64,000 nucleotides of DNA from JALOOX01 sp964557955. GTDB lineage: Bacteria > Desulfobacterota > Syntrophobacteria > Syntrophobacterales > Syntrophobacteraceae. The stretch covers positions 21,139 through 85,138 of the forward strand of contig CAZLCS010000020.1 in NCBI GenBank assembly GCA_964557955.1, given 5' to 3'. The notes under the pieces are model-generated. The model worked only from the letters and a program-made list of their open reading frames with translations, made no database searches and was not told where the DNA came from. Positions 18,504 through 26,996 of this stretch are shown here, in pieces (the stretch's first letter is position 1; each line of letters begins with the position of its first letter). Position numbers and translations under genes: made by a program.

Positions 18504-19274
18504 TCAACGCCGGCGAGTCTTTTCAAGCCTTTGGCGTTGAACCTCCGCGAGGGCGACCGCGCCGGCCGTTGCGGCGTTGAGTGAGTCAAGGGGGCCCGAA
18601 GCCGGTATGTGGAGCAGCAGATCACACTGCTTCCGGACCAGCGGACGTAGGCCCTTCTGTTCGTTTCCCACGACCAGCGCAAGGGGAAGGGTCAGGTCGG
18701 TGTCGTACAGAGAAGCTGCTCCCCGGACTTCGAGGCCGACGACCCACAGGCCGGATTCCTTAAGAGTTTCCATTGCCCGGACCAGGTTCGTCACCTGGAC
18801 GACGGGGAGATGAGAAGTCCCTCCTGCAGCGATTCGCACCACAGTGCTCGTCACCTGCGCGGATCGGTCCTTGGGCAGCAGAACCGCTTTGGCCCCCAGA
18901 AAACAGCCGCTCCGAATGAGCGCCCCCAAATTCTGCGGATCCTGAATGGTATCCAGAATCAGCAGAGGTTCCCTCCCGGGTACCGGCCTTTCCAGCAACG
19001 ATTCCAGGCTGAGGGTGGGAAAATGAGCGGCCAGGGCGGCCACTCCCTGGTGGTGCGGGTGCCCCAGCCGCTGAGTGATGTCATCACGGTTTTCCGCCCG
19101 CACGGGAATGCCCCGGCCGGCTGCTATCGATTTCAGTTCCTCAGCTCGTGAGTCGCTCCGGGCGATGACCAGCTCGAAAATCTGGACAGTTCCGGACGAG
19201 AGGGCCTCGGAAACGGGGTTGTAGCCTGAAATCCAGATGCGTCTTTCCGGAGCTCGGGTGGGCCTTGAGGACAT
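18504..19274 (-). CDS. rlmB: TrmH/SpoU family 23S rRNA 2'-O-methyltransferase
   Basis: 256 residues. The N-terminal substrate-binding domain (WISGYNPVSEAL, about 12-80) is followed by the SPOUT knot with motif 1 DTIQDPQNLGALIRS (about 106), motif 2 LVVGNEQKGL (about 205) and motif 3 IPASGPLDSLNAATAGAVAL (about 226). RlmB methylates the 2'-OH of G2251 in 23S rRNA; distinguishing it from paralogues such as TrmH-like YsgA needs phylogeny. It is the distal gene of a leftward cluster behind gmk. Confidence 0.88.
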   Translation of the reverse strand: MSSRPTRAPERRIWISGYNPVSEALSSGTVQIFELVIARSDSRAEELKSIAAGRGIPVRAENRDDITQRLGHPHHQGVAALAAHFPTLSLESLLERPVPGREPLLILDTIQDPQNLGALIRSGCFLGAKAVLLPKDRSAQVTSTVVRIAAGGTSHLPVVQVTNLVRAMETLKESGLWVVGLEVRGAASLYDTDLTLPLALVVGNEQKGLRPLVRKQCDLLLHIPASGPLDSLNAATAGAVALAEVQRQRLEKTRRR

Positions 19275-19334
19275 GGATCACTTTCCGTCTGCGCGGGATG
19301 CACGACTCGGCCGCAAACTCGGTGGAAGGATGGT

Positions 19335-19958
19335 TCAGGAAGGCCTGGCCGGTGGCGTGCGCCCCAACAATGCCCTCAGCAGCTGCGCCTGTCGAATTCG
19401 TTGACAGCGCGTCGCCCTCAGGACCGATTCGAAGTCGGCGACGGCATCAGTGAGGTCATCGTTCACAATTAGATAATCATACCAGGCAGCCTGGGCCATT
19501 TCATTTGCTGCGGCTTCAAGCCTCTTTCGAAGCTGTGCCTGCGATTCCGTTCCCCGTTTCGACAAACGGGATTCAAGGGCTTCCAACGAAGGGGGGAGAA
19601 TGAAGATGGTTGTTGACGATGGATAGACCGTCAGGACCTGGCGCGCACCCTGGACATCGATATCGAACAGAACGTCGTTTCCAGCCTTGAGCCAATCCTC
19701 GACCGCTATACCGTCCGTTCCGTAGAGCTCACCGTGAACCTCGGCCCACTCCAGGAAACGGTCCCTCCCCATGCCTTCCAGAAACTCCTGTCTGCTCAGA
19801 AAGTGATAGTCCTGACCGTTCACTTCGCCGGGGCGCGGAGTACGGGTTGTGCAGGAAACGGAATAACGCAGACCGGGCCATTGAGGGAGCACGGCCTGGA
19901 TGATCGTCGTCTTTCCCACTCCGGACGGCGCCGAAACAATAAAAAGGTTTCCCGACAT
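19335..19958 (-). CDS. gmk: Guanylate kinase
   Basis: 207 residues from ATG 19958. The P-loop SAPSGVGKTTI is at residues 9-19, with YSVSCTTRTPRPGEVNGQDY (GMP-binding) and FLEWAEVHGELYGT following, then the lid and VNDDL. It phosphorylates GMP to GDP. Its place after remA and yicC is the conserved gmk order of many bacteria. The upstream in-frame extension overlaps remA and was rejected because the P-loop normally lies near residue 10. Confidence 0.96.
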   Translation of the reverse strand: MSGNLFIVSAPSGVGKTTIIQAVLPQWPGLRYSVSCTTRTPRPGEVNGQDYHFLSRQEFLEGMGRDRFLEWAEVHGELYGTDGIAVEDWLKAGNDVLFDIDVQGARQVLTVYPSSTTIFILPPSLEALESRLSKRGTESQAQLRKRLEAAANEMAQAAWYDYLIVNDDLTDAVADFESVLRATRCQRIRQAQLLRALLGRTPPARPS

Positions 19959-19977
19959 TTCGTTTGCAGTTCCCGGG

Positions 19978-20265
19978 CTATTCCTTGGCAGCCTTGGCAG
20001 AAGCACTTCCATCCCTGGCAGTGGCGTCGGAGACAAGCCTTTGTGCAATGGTTTCAGCCTGGACGCCTGACAGGATCACATGATCGCTGTCCGTGATGAT
20101 GATGGAGCGTGTACGCCGACCCATGGTGGCATCGATCAACTTGTTGGCCTGCCTTGCATCTTCCTTCAAGCGCTTCATGGGAGCCGACGCCGGCGATACA
20201 ATGGCAACGACACGGTTGGCAAGCACGGTATTTCCGAACCCGATATTGAGAAGCTTGACGTCCAT
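19978..20265 (-). CDS. remA: RemA/DUF370 family regulator
   Basis: 95 residues starting at ATG 20265 (MDVKLLNIGFGN), the usual family start, with GGTGGGG upstream. Conserved segments are the NIGFGN start, RVVAIVSP, GRRTRSIIITDSDHVILS. In Bacillus RemA is a DNA-binding activator of matrix and osmoprotection genes with a ring-like architecture. The role in deltaproteobacteria is unknown, but the yicC-remA-gmk order is well conserved. The C-terminal AKAAKE tail is longer than usual. Confidence 0.9.
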   Translation of the reverse strand: MDVKLLNIGFGNTVLANRVVAIVSPASAPMKRLKEDARQANKLIDATMGRRTRSIIITDSDHVILSGVQAETIAQRLVSDATARDGSASAKAAKE

Positions 20266-20381
20266 CCGGAACCCCACCCGAGAGGTTAGCATCATCCTCC
20301 AACACGGCGTCTCATCGCCCGGCCATGAATTATGCCGCGATAAGGATATCGAAGACGGCGCACATCTGCCCCGCGTTCTGA

Positions 20382-21263
20382 CTACTCAATGTTCTGGACC
20401 TGTTCTTTGAATTTGGCAATCTCTCCCTTCATCCTGACCACGGCCTGGATCACGTCCAGATCGCCCGTTTTGCATCCGATGGTGTTGGTTTCACGATGGA
20501 GCTCCTGGGCCATGAAGTCCAGCTTGCGTCCGTTGGATTCCACGGACGGGTCCAGCAACATCTTGAGCTGCTGGATGTGACTTCGAAGTCTGACGATTTC
20601 CTCGTTGATGTCCGAGCGCTCGGCAAAGCAGGCCACCTCCTGGAGAACCCGATTCTCATCGACGGAGGCGTCTCCCAGCAACTCATGGATCCTGTCCAGA
20701 AGTCGTGACTTATATTCATCGACCACAAGGGCTTTGCGGCCGTCGATGAAGTTCAGGTCTTCCTCCAGAGTGCCCAAGCGCGTCAGACAATCCTGTCGGA
20801 GCGCCTCTCCTTCTCGAGTCCGCATGGAGACGATCTGGGCGAGCACATCGTTCAATGCCTCGGAAAGGGCTGACTGGATCAGCTCCTGCTGTCCCGAGTC
20901 GTTCTGCGTTTCGTAGAGGTAAGGGATCATCAACAGGTGATCGAGGGTGGGGTGCTCTGTCCCCGGCAGCTGCCTGTGGACCTCCATGAGCTGATCCCAG
21001 TAGTGGCTGGCCAGCGGGATGCTGAGCTGAGGCGACCTCTGCGCCGGGTAAGTGCTGTCCACCTGCACGAAGACCTCGACACGACCCCGTCGCAGTTCAC
21101 GCCCGACCTGTTTGCGCAGCATGTCCTCAAATTCCAGCAGATGCTTGGGAAGTCTTAAAACGATGTCCAGAGAGCGGCCGTTGAGCGTCCGGATTTCCAG
21201 GGTGATCGACAGTCCGTCGATTTCCTTCTGCGTTCGACCAAATGCCGTCATGCTGCGGATCAC
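20382..21263 (-). CDS. yicC: YicC family endoribonuclease
   Basis: 293 residues with the YicC_N start MIRSMTAFGR, the RTLNGRSLDI segment and the C-terminal DUF1732 domain (DINEEIVRLRSHI, then GRKLDFMAQELHRETNTIGCK). E. coli YicC is an Mg/Mn-dependent endoribonuclease that cleaves RyhB sRNA. It is in the leftward cluster between the DUF4416 gene (10 bases upstream) and remA. Confidence 0.94.
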   Translation of the reverse strand: MIRSMTAFGRTQKEIDGLSITLEIRTLNGRSLDIVLRLPKHLLEFEDMLRKQVGRELRRGRVEVFVQVDSTYPAQRSPQLSIPLASHYWDQLMEVHRQLPGTEHPTLDHLLMIPYLYETQNDSGQQELIQSALSEALNDVLAQIVSMRTREGEALRQDCLTRLGTLEEDLNFIDGRKALVVDEYKSRLLDRIHELLGDASVDENRVLQEVACFAERSDINEEIVRLRSHIQQLKMLLDPSVESNGRKLDFMAQELHRETNTIGCKTGDLDVIQAVVRMKGEIAKFKEQVQNIE

Positions 21264-21273
21264 ATCGATCTCC

Positions 21274-21819
21274 TCAGGAAAGGTTTCGTGGCAGGCGACC
21301 GTTTCGCTGAAACATCAATTTTCTCTTCAGGGCCTTGAAGACATGGAGGAGCAGCGGCTCCCGATAATCGGCGTAAGTCCATGGGAAAGGTTGAAAGGCG
21401 CCCTTCTGATAGATAAGCGTGAGGTCGGCATAGATCCCGTCCCTCAGGTAGACTCGGTGCGTGAAATTCTTCCCGCTCGCCAGGACCAGCCTCTCTTCCG
21501 TGAGAATCCCGGGATCCAGGTTGACCGTCCGTTTCCCGCCGACTGCGAGCTCGTCTTCAATCTGGTTCGTGGCGAGCTTGATGTCCGGCAGCGTCCCCAT
21601 CTCCACAAGATCCTCGAAGCTGGCTATCTGCCTCAACAGGCCTGCTCCCATCTCACGATCATAGTAAGTGGTATAGGAGAAGGGGATCGGTTCCGTGAGC
21701 ACATCCACAGGTCCATATCGTTCGTTCAGGATATCGAGCACTCTCTGCTGAACGTCCGGCTCCCGGTAAAGCAGCCCCATAATCAGTTTTGCGGGTGGAG
21801 GCTCGGTCGGTCGGCTCAT
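21274..21819 (-). CDS. DUF4416 family protein
   Basis: 181 residues matching the pattern of DUF4416 proteins: KLIMGLLYRE near the N-terminus, FSYTTYYDREMG in the middle and KRTVNLDPGILTEERLVLASGKNF, then a C-terminal basic end. No catalytic motif or membrane segment is seen. The family is common in deltaproteobacteria and often neighbours yicC, but no function is known to me. It sits between rfaE1 and yicC with 10-19 base gaps, so it is probably co-transcribed. Confidence 0.85.
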   Translation of the reverse strand: MSRPTEPPPAKLIMGLLYREPDVQQRVLDILNERYGPVDVLTEPIPFSYTTYYDREMGAGLLRQIASFEDLVEMGTLPDIKLATNQIEDELAVGGKRTVNLDPGILTEERLVLASGKNFTHRVYLRDGIYADLTLIYQKGAFQPFPWTYADYREPLLLHVFKALKRKLMFQRNGRLPRNLS

Positions 21820-21837
21820 GACTCGAATCCCATCCAG

Positions 21838-22851
21838 TCAACAGCAGCAGTCTTCCAGTGCTTCGGCCAATCGATCCCTGCTGACCGTAGCCGTGCCGAC
21901 CTCTCCCACGACGATGCCTGCAGCCAAATTGGCCAGCAGGGCGGCATCCACCGTCGAGAGTCCTGCCGCCATCCCCAGCGCCATGGTGGCGATGACGGTG
22001 TCGCCCGCACCCGTCACGTCGAAAACCCTGCGAGCCACAGTGGGAATGGAGGATATATCACCGTTTCGGTGAAAGAGGCTCATGCCATCCTTGCCCCGGG
22101 TGATCAGCACCATTTCGCACTGAATCTCGCGAAGCAGGATCTCTGCTGCCGCCCTCAAACCTTCTTCACCCGCAATTTCGACTCCCGCCATTCGGGCGGC
22201 CTCGTGATGGTTGGGCGTGATCAGGGTGACTCCACGATACAGAGCCGCATGCTGGACCTTGGGATCCACAATCACAGGGATCCGGTCCGCAACATTCATG
22301 GACCGGGTTCGATCCATCAAGTCAGGGCTGATCACCCCTTTGGCGTAATCCGAGACGATGACGGCATCCACTCGGTTCAGGTTGCCCTCCAGATACCCCG
22401 CAATGTGCTCCACCGTGTCCTGCTGGATGGGCTTCCGCTTTTCTCGGTCGAATCTGACCACCTGCTGATTTCGGGCGATGACACGGGTCTTCATCGTCGT
22501 CGGCCGTTCTTCCTCGACAACGATGCCCTCAGTGGATATTCCCGCGCGACGCAGCAGCCTCACGAGCTCCCTGCCGCCCGGATCATTTCCGACCACGCCC
22601 GATAGCATGGCTTTGGCCCCCAAGGCAGCCACGTTATGGGCCACATTGGCGGAGCCGCCGAGCAGCTGAGTCTCTTCCTGTACATCCACAACGGGCACCG
22701 GGGCTTCGGGAGAGATGCGCTGCACCTCGCCCCACACAAACACATCGAGCATGAGGTCCCCAAGCACCATGATGCGGCATGAAGTGAAGCGCCTGAGAGC
22801 CTCCCTGAGATGAACCGTTCGAGCGACATCGAATGAAAGATGGGTATGCAT
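21838..22851 (-). CDS. rfaE1: Heptose-7-phosphate kinase (RfaE domain I)
   Basis: 337 residues from ATG 22851 (MHTHLSFD). Ribokinase/PfkB-family features are IMVLGDLMLDVFVWG, GGSANVAHNVAALGA, AVIVSDYAKGV and the anion hole/catalytic DVTGAGDTVIATMALGMAAG. This is the kinase half of HldE, making D-glycero-D-manno-heptose 1,7-bisphosphate for LPS inner core; the adenylyltransferase half is absent, so it must be encoded elsewhere. The start has no strong ribosome site; it lies 19 bases after the Trm112 gene and may be translationally coupled. Confidence 0.92.
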   Translation of the reverse strand: MHTHLSFDVARTVHLREALRRFTSCRIMVLGDLMLDVFVWGEVQRISPEAPVPVVDVQEETQLLGGSANVAHNVAALGAKAMLSGVVGNDPGGRELVRLLRRAGISTEGIVVEEERPTTMKTRVIARNQQVVRFDREKRKPIQQDTVEHIAGYLEGNLNRVDAVIVSDYAKGVISPDLMDRTRSMNVADRIPVIVDPKVQHAALYRGVTLITPNHHEAARMAGVEIAGEEGLRAAAEILLREIQCEMVLITRGKDGMSLFHRNGDISSIPTVARRVFDVTGAGDTVIATMALGMAAGLSTVDAALLANLAAGIVVGEVGTATVSRDRLAEALEDCCC

Positions 22852-22870
22852 GGGAAGGTTGCCGTGCACC

Positions 22871-23044
22871 TCAGCTCTGCAGGGGTTTGGCCTCATCAAT
22901 GAGCATGATCGGGATGCCATCCCGGATCTCATAGAGAAGCTTGCATGCGTCGCAGATCAAACCATCCTGTGCTTCATTGAGCTGGATAGGGCCCTTGCAT
23001 TTGGGGCAGGCAAGAATATCCAGCAGGTCCTTGCTGATGCTCAT
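22871..23044 (-). CDS. Trm112/UPF0434 family small protein
   Basis: 57 residues (MSISKDLLDILACPKCKGPI...), short enough to be easily missed. The CPKCKG start, CDAC further on and the YEIRDGIPIMLIDEA end are the family hallmarks; the four cysteines probably bind zinc. Bacterial members resemble the eukaryotic methyltransferase partner Trm112 and often sit beside LPS genes, as here next to rfaE1. ATG 23044 is the natural start. Confidence 0.93.
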   Translation of the reverse strand: MSISKDLLDILACPKCKGPIQLNEAQDGLICDACKLLYEIRDGIPIMLIDEAKPLQS

Positions 23045-23116
23045 GGGCGAGTCCTTGTTCCTGAGTTGGATTTGTTTTCGAAATCGACAATTCGGCCGGT
23101 GAAGAAGGCAGCGATA

Positions 23117-23638
23117 TCACCGGCCGGAGCTCATCGTGGAGCGAATATTGCCTTCCGGCTCACTTTCCGCCTCGCTGTCCTTCTGCATGTCGAGCATCTG
23201 CTGATAGCTCTCAATGGTTGAACGCAGTTTGGATTCCAGCTGAATCCTCTGGCGTTTGAGCTCGACAATATCCTGATGCAGCTGCGCGAGGCGTTGATGG
23301 GCGGACTGGAGCATCCTTTCCGCCTTGAGCTCGGCGTCCGCAATGATCAGCTTGGCCTCCTTCTCCGCGTTGGCCTTCATCTGCTCAACCGTCTTATGGG
23401 CATTGAGCAGAACATTGCGAATGGTCTTCTCCCTCTCCTTGTACTCCCGGAGCTCTTTTTCCTGCTCGCCCATTTTCCGGCGCAGATCAGATGACTCCAT
23501 CCGCAGATGGGCCATCTCCTCAGCCGCCATTTGAAGGAATTGCTCCACATCCTTGGGGTCCAATCCCATCAGGCGTCTGCGAAACTGCTTGTGCTGAATA
23601 TCGGCCGGCGTCCATTCCGTGGCGGTGGCGGTATCCAT
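23117..23638 (-). CDS. DivIVA domain protein
   Basis: 173 residues. The N-terminal DivIVA motif is WTPADIQHKQFRRRLMGLDP followed by KDVEQFLQ, then a long coiled coil (about residues 40-155) rich in E, K, R and Q, and a polar tail. DivIVA/GpsB proteins recognise curved membrane and organise cell poles or septa; in Gram-negatives the role is less known. ATG 23638 lies two bases from the yggT stop, so the two are translated together, a common pairing. Confidence 0.9.
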   Translation of the reverse strand: MDTATATEWTPADIQHKQFRRRLMGLDPKDVEQFLQMAAEEMAHLRMESSDLRRKMGEQEKELREYKEREKTIRNVLLNAHKTVEQMKANAEKEAKLIIADAELKAERMLQSAHQRLAQLHQDIVELKRQRIQLESKLRSTIESYQQMLDMQKDSEAESEPEGNIRSTMSSGR

Positions 23639-23640
23639 GA

Positions 23641-23943
23641 TCAGCCACCGAACTGCCTGGCCAGAGCAAAGAGCGTGGGGACCAGGAATCTTTCAAGGAA
23701 GACGATGGCCAGGATCACAACCAGAGGGGCGAAGTCAATGCCTCCAAAGAATAACGGCACTCTTCGTCGCAAGGCCCCTAGAACCGGTTCGGTGGCACTG
23801 TAAAGAAATCGGACGATGGGATTGTAAGGGTCGGGATTCACCCAGGAAAGGACTGCACGGGCAATGATGACCCACATGTAGATGTTGAGCACCATTGCAA
23901 TCACGTACCCGAGGGCCTCGAAGAGATAGCCGACAATAAACAT
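23641..23943 (-). CDS. yggT: YggT family membrane protein
   Basis: 100 residues from ATG 23943. Two hydrophobic blocks, FEALGYVIAMVLNIYMWVII and PLVVILAIVFLERFLV, surround the family motif ARAVLSWVNPDPYNPIVRFL and TEPVLGALRR. YggT proteins are small inner-membrane proteins linked to osmotic tolerance, division and photosystem or cytochrome assembly in various groups. It heads the leftward cluster that runs to rlmB. An upstream in-frame extension was rejected because it adds a polar stretch without a ribosome site. Confidence 0.88.
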   Translation of the reverse strand: MFIVGYLFEALGYVIAMVLNIYMWVIIARAVLSWVNPDPYNPIVRFLYSATEPVLGALRRRVPLFFGGIDFAPLVVILAIVFLERFLVPTLFALARQFGG

Positions 23944-24220
23944 GGTGTTCCGGTTCACCTTCCAGGAGTTTGACAGGGTCTGCCTGGGCCGCATTCTGCC
24001 CAAAATCGCAATATTTGCCGGCATAAGCCGGAAATTCGGCGATAAACCTACTGGTTTTCCATCCTGCTGTCAACCTGAAGTCCCCCATCACGGCTCGGGT
24101 CGTGCAAAAAGAGAAGGGGCCCGACCAACTCGGCATGGGGGCTCTCCACTGAATGGTACCCTTGCATGAAGCGTTGTGAGCTGCTATCCGGCGGGGGGGA
24201 GTTTTCCCTTGAATATCCGA

Positions 24221-24248
24221 TTGACAACTCCCTCGGGACGAATATAGA
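24221..24248 (+). promoter_or_regulatory. Sigma-70 promoter
   Basis: TTGACA (24221-24226) and TATAGA (24243-24248) are 16 bases apart and lie about 45 bases before the exported-protein gene at 24295. The rest of the 350-base gap back to yggT holds nothing recognisable except a GC-rich stretch. Confidence 0.6.
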
Positions 24249-24294
24249 TACCCGCTGGAAACATGGGCTAACCACATTTCAGGGGGTATAGAAT

Positions 24295-24882
24295 ATGAAG
24301 ACGCGTTCCTGCAGGATCGGCATGCTTCAGGCGGGCATCGTGCTCGCGGCCATCGCGGCTGTTTGCGGCTTTGCAATGGCGGCCGAGTTTTCGGCGGACT
24401 TCTCCGTGAAAACCAAAGGCGAGGAGGAAGTGGTCGGCAAGATCTTCGTGAAGGGCGGTAAGATTCGCCAGGAGGTCACCGAAGAGGGCGAGAAGCAGAT
24501 CATGATCATCCGCCCCGACAAGAACATGACCTGGATGATCACCCCCGAAGAGAAGATGTACATGGAGATTCCGTACGAATCGGACACCCAGTCCATCGAA
24601 CCCTGGTCCGCCGAAAGAGAGAAAGAGGCCAAGTCCCTCGGAGAAGAGACGGTCAATGGCCATGCAGCCAAAAAGTTTGAAGCCATGGAAGAGGGCGAGA
24701 AGGTGACCTACTGGATTTCGAAGAAACTGAACTTCCCGGTCAAGATTGAGGATTCCGAGTCCGTCATGGAATACAAGAACATCAAGGAGGGGTCGGTGCC
24801 GGATTCGGAGTTTGAAGTGCCGGCGGGCTATGAGAAAATGACCATGCCGGTCATGCCTTCTCAAAAAGGTTCTTCAAACTGA
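24295..24882 (+). CDS. Exported DUF4412/LolA-like protein
   Basis: 195 residues. The signal peptide ends near AMA-AEF (residues about 28-31). The mature part has a repeating beta pattern (KIFVKGGKIRQEV, QIMIIRPDKNMTWMI, EKMYMEIPYE, NGHAAKKFEAM, VTYWISKKLNFPVKIE), typical of the LolA/LppX-like fold called DUF4412 or outer-membrane lipoprotein-sorting-like. Such proteins probably bind lipids or lipoproteins in the periplasm; the ligand is unknown. It has its own promoter and stands before the regulator gene on the same strand. Confidence 0.75.
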   Translation: MKTRSCRIGMLQAGIVLAAIAAVCGFAMAAEFSADFSVKTKGEEEVVGKIFVKGGKIRQEVTEEGEKQIMIIRPDKNMTWMITPEEKMYMEIPYESDTQSIEPWSAEREKEAKSLGEETVNGHAAKKFEAMEEGEKVTYWISKKLNFPVKIEDSESVMEYKNIKEGSVPDSEFEVPAGYEKMTMPVMPSQKGSSN

Positions 24883-25008
24883 TCGACTTCTCTTTTCTCA
24901 TCGTCCACTTCACCGTCGAATCTTACGGCGGGGTTGCCAGGAAAACATCAACGAGAATTTATATTTACGTTCGACATTTCATTTGAGCCCTTGAAGCTCA
25001 ATGTCTCA

Positions 25009-26376
25009 ATGTTTGCGAGCGAGCCCTTCGATATGGTCATCAATTCAGCCTTCGACGATCTGCTGCGAGACAAAAGGAACCTGGAGCAGATCCTCGACAA
25101 CCTCATGGAAGGGATCATCGCTCACGATCGGGGTCGCAGGATTCTGTTTTTCAACAGGGCGGCCGAAGAAATCACGGGCTATACCAAGGGAGAAGTCGTC
25201 GGCAGAGACTGTCACGAGGTCTTTGCATCGCCGTTCTGCGGGGATCGCTGTTCATTCTGCGGATCGGCGCCGGACTCCCTGGAGCACCTTTCCTACCCCC
25301 TGAACATCGTGACCAAGGGCGGGGAGCACAAGCGCATCGAGATGTCGGTTACGGGGATGACCGACGAAAAGGGCTGCTTTGTGGGAGTGCTGGCTGCCTT
25401 TCGGGACATGACGGACCTCATTGGCCTGAAGACCCGGCTCGGAGAGCTGAACTGCTTCGCCGGCATCATCGGCCGGGATCACAAAATGCTGCAGATTTTC
25501 GATCAGATCCGCGAGCTCGCCACCAACGACTATCCGGTTCATATCAGTGGGGAGACGGGGACCGGCAAAGAACTGGTGGCTGCCGCCATTCACAACGAAA
25601 GCCGACGGGGAGGCCGCCCGTTCGTGCCGGTGAACTGTGGAGCCCTGCCCGAAGGGCTTCTCGAGAGCGAGCTTTTCGGTCACGTCAAGGGCGCCTTCTC
25701 CGGGGCGGTGCGCGACAAAAAGGGGCGGTTCGAGCTGGCCAGCGGAGGCACGATCTTTCTGGACGAAGTCGGAGAGCTTCCCAAACCGATGCAGGTCAAG
25801 CTCCTTCGGGTGCTTCAGGAAGGAACCTTCGAGCATGTGGGAGGGGAAAAGACCCTTCGGGCTGACGTGCGTATCGTGAGCGCCACCAACCTCGATCTCA
25901 GGCGGGAGGTCGAACGGCAGAACTTCCGTGACGACCTCTACTACCGGCTTTGCGTCTTTCCTATCCACCTGCCTCCCTTGCGGGAGCGAAGGAATGACAT
26001 TCCCCTGCTGGCCGCGCATTTCCTGGAGCAGGCCCAGAAACGCGGTCAGAGCTCCATGGGGATCTCGGGCGAGGCCCTTTCGGTCATGATGGATTACCCT
26101 TGGCCGGGAAATGTGAGAGAGCTCCAGAATGCTGTTTATTTTGCCCTGGTGAAGGCTAAGGGACGGCTGATTCAACCGGACGATCTCCCCCCGGAAATCC
26201 GGATCGGGGTTCCCATGCGTTCGCAATCGGGCGCTCCTCGTAAGCTCGAAGCTCAATCGGTCCGGGATGCGCTCCTCCAGGCGGGAGGCAACAAGGCCAA
26301 GGCGGCCAGGATTCTCAGGGTGGGCCGTGCCACGCTTTACCGATTCATGGCGCAGGCGGACCTGGATGTATCATGA
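25009..26376 (+). CDS. PAS-domain sigma-54 enhancer-binding activator
   Basis: About 455 residues from the likely ATG 25009 (start uncertain; a TTG at 24934 and ATG 25033 are alternatives). A PAS domain (about 20-130) contains three close cysteines, CGDRCSFC at 77-84, which could sense oxygen or redox state or hold a cofactor. The AAA+ domain has Walker A GETGTGKE (about 182), GAFSGA at about 227-232, Walker B GTIFLDEVGE and the arginine-finger segment. The sigma-54 contact loop is normally GAFTGA; this one has Ser for Thr. A Fis-type helix-turn-helix ends the protein. TGAGACAT sites border the gene on both sides, suggesting autoregulation and control of the downstream oxygen-defence genes. 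Confidence 0.9.
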   Translation: MFASEPFDMVINSAFDDLLRDKRNLEQILDNLMEGIIAHDRGRRILFFNRAAEEITGYTKGEVVGRDCHEVFASPFCGDRCSFCGSAPDSLEHLSYPLNIVTKGGEHKRIEMSVTGMTDEKGCFVGVLAAFRDMTDLIGLKTRLGELNCFAGIIGRDHKMLQIFDQIRELATNDYPVHISGETGTGKELVAAAIHNESRRGGRPFVPVNCGALPEGLLESELFGHVKGAFSGAVRDKKGRFELASGGTIFLDEVGELPKPMQVKLLRVLQEGTFEHVGGEKTLRADVRIVSATNLDLRREVERQNFRDDLYYRLCVFPIHLPPLRERRNDIPLLAAHFLEQAQKRGQSSMGISGEALSVMMDYPWPGNVRELQNAVYFALVKAKGRLIQPDDLPPEIRIGVPMRSQSGAPRKLEAQSVRDALLQAGGNKAKAARILRVGRATLYRFMAQADLDVS

Positions 26377-26515
26377 GACATTTATGTCTCACAATTTCAA
26401 ATGAGACATGCACTACAGAGTTGGCTTCCCAATTTTTGTTGAAAAATCAATCAACTTTCCTTCCTCCAGCTGCTGATGTTCCCAAGCTGCAAACTGTCTC
26501 AGTTTCATGAGACAT
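26374..26515 (+). promoter_or_regulatory. TGAGACAT enhancer sites (putative UAS)
   Basis: A perfect palindrome TGAGACAT-TT-ATGTCTCA (26374-26391) begins at the activator's own stop codon. Another TGAGACAT half-site is at 26402-26409, and a second imperfect inverted repeat, CTGTCTCA-GTTTCA-TGAGACAT, is at 26494-26515. One more half-site (25001-25008) lies directly before the activator's start. The sites stand about 90-230 bases upstream of the -24/-12 promoter at 26606, the normal range for sigma-54 enhancers. They are the probable binding sites of the activator. Confidence 0.75.
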
Positions 26516-26605
26516 CCAAACCGACGGCCTGGCAGAACGTGGTCAGTATGGCCTATGCGTTTGGATTTGCTATCTTTTATGCAATCACCTTCTGCCGGCG
26601 GCCAC

Positions 26606-26621
26606 TGGTATGATCCTTGCC
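26606..26621 (+). promoter_or_regulatory. Sigma-54 (-24/-12) promoter
   Basis: TGGTATGATCCTTGCC keeps GG and GC at the required spacing of the TGGCACG-N4-TTGCW consensus. It lies 60 bases before the first small gene at 26681 and downstream of the TGAGACAT enhancer sites. It would transcribe the flavodoxin, desulfoferrodoxin and probably cydAB genes. Confidence 0.75.
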
Positions 26622-26680
26622 CCTCCTCCATCGGATCAATCACGACGGACGAGTGATTTCCAGTGGGAGCGGAAAGGCCG

Positions 26681-26914
26681 ATGAAACGGTGTGATGAAAT
26701 CCTTCGCAAAACCTTGGCTCTGACGGATGCCATGTCGGAGATTGCCGACGAGGGAGACAGTGCCCGTGAGGATGTCGGGTGTGGAGTCTTGTATGGAGTC
26801 CTGAGGGACTCTGCCTATAAGATCCGGAAGTTGGCCGAGGAAGAAAGGGACGCTCACATCCGGAAAGGTTGGTGGAAAGAGCGTGAGGGAGCGACCGGGG
26901 ATCCCGCGTCGTGA
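26681..26914 (+). CDS. Small conserved-looking protein, function unknown
   Basis: 77 residues from ATG 26681 (GGAAAGGCC upstream). It is helical and charged (CDEILRKTLALTDAMSEIADEGDS, then VLYGVLRDSAYKIRKLAEEERDAH). No signal peptide or known domain is seen. Its frame is open, it starts 60 bases after the sigma-54 promoter and it precedes flavodoxin, so it is probably the first gene of the oxygen-defence operon. Function is not assigned. Confidence 0.6.
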   Translation: MKRCDEILRKTLALTDAMSEIADEGDSAREDVGCGVLYGVLRDSAYKIRKLAEEERDAHIRKGWWKEREGATGDPAS

Positions 26915-26996
26915 GGGAAGGGGGTCCCGCTCAGACCACTGAGTGAGCATCATCGGGCACGGGCATCAATGTGTGATCTAAGAGGGAGTGTAAGTC

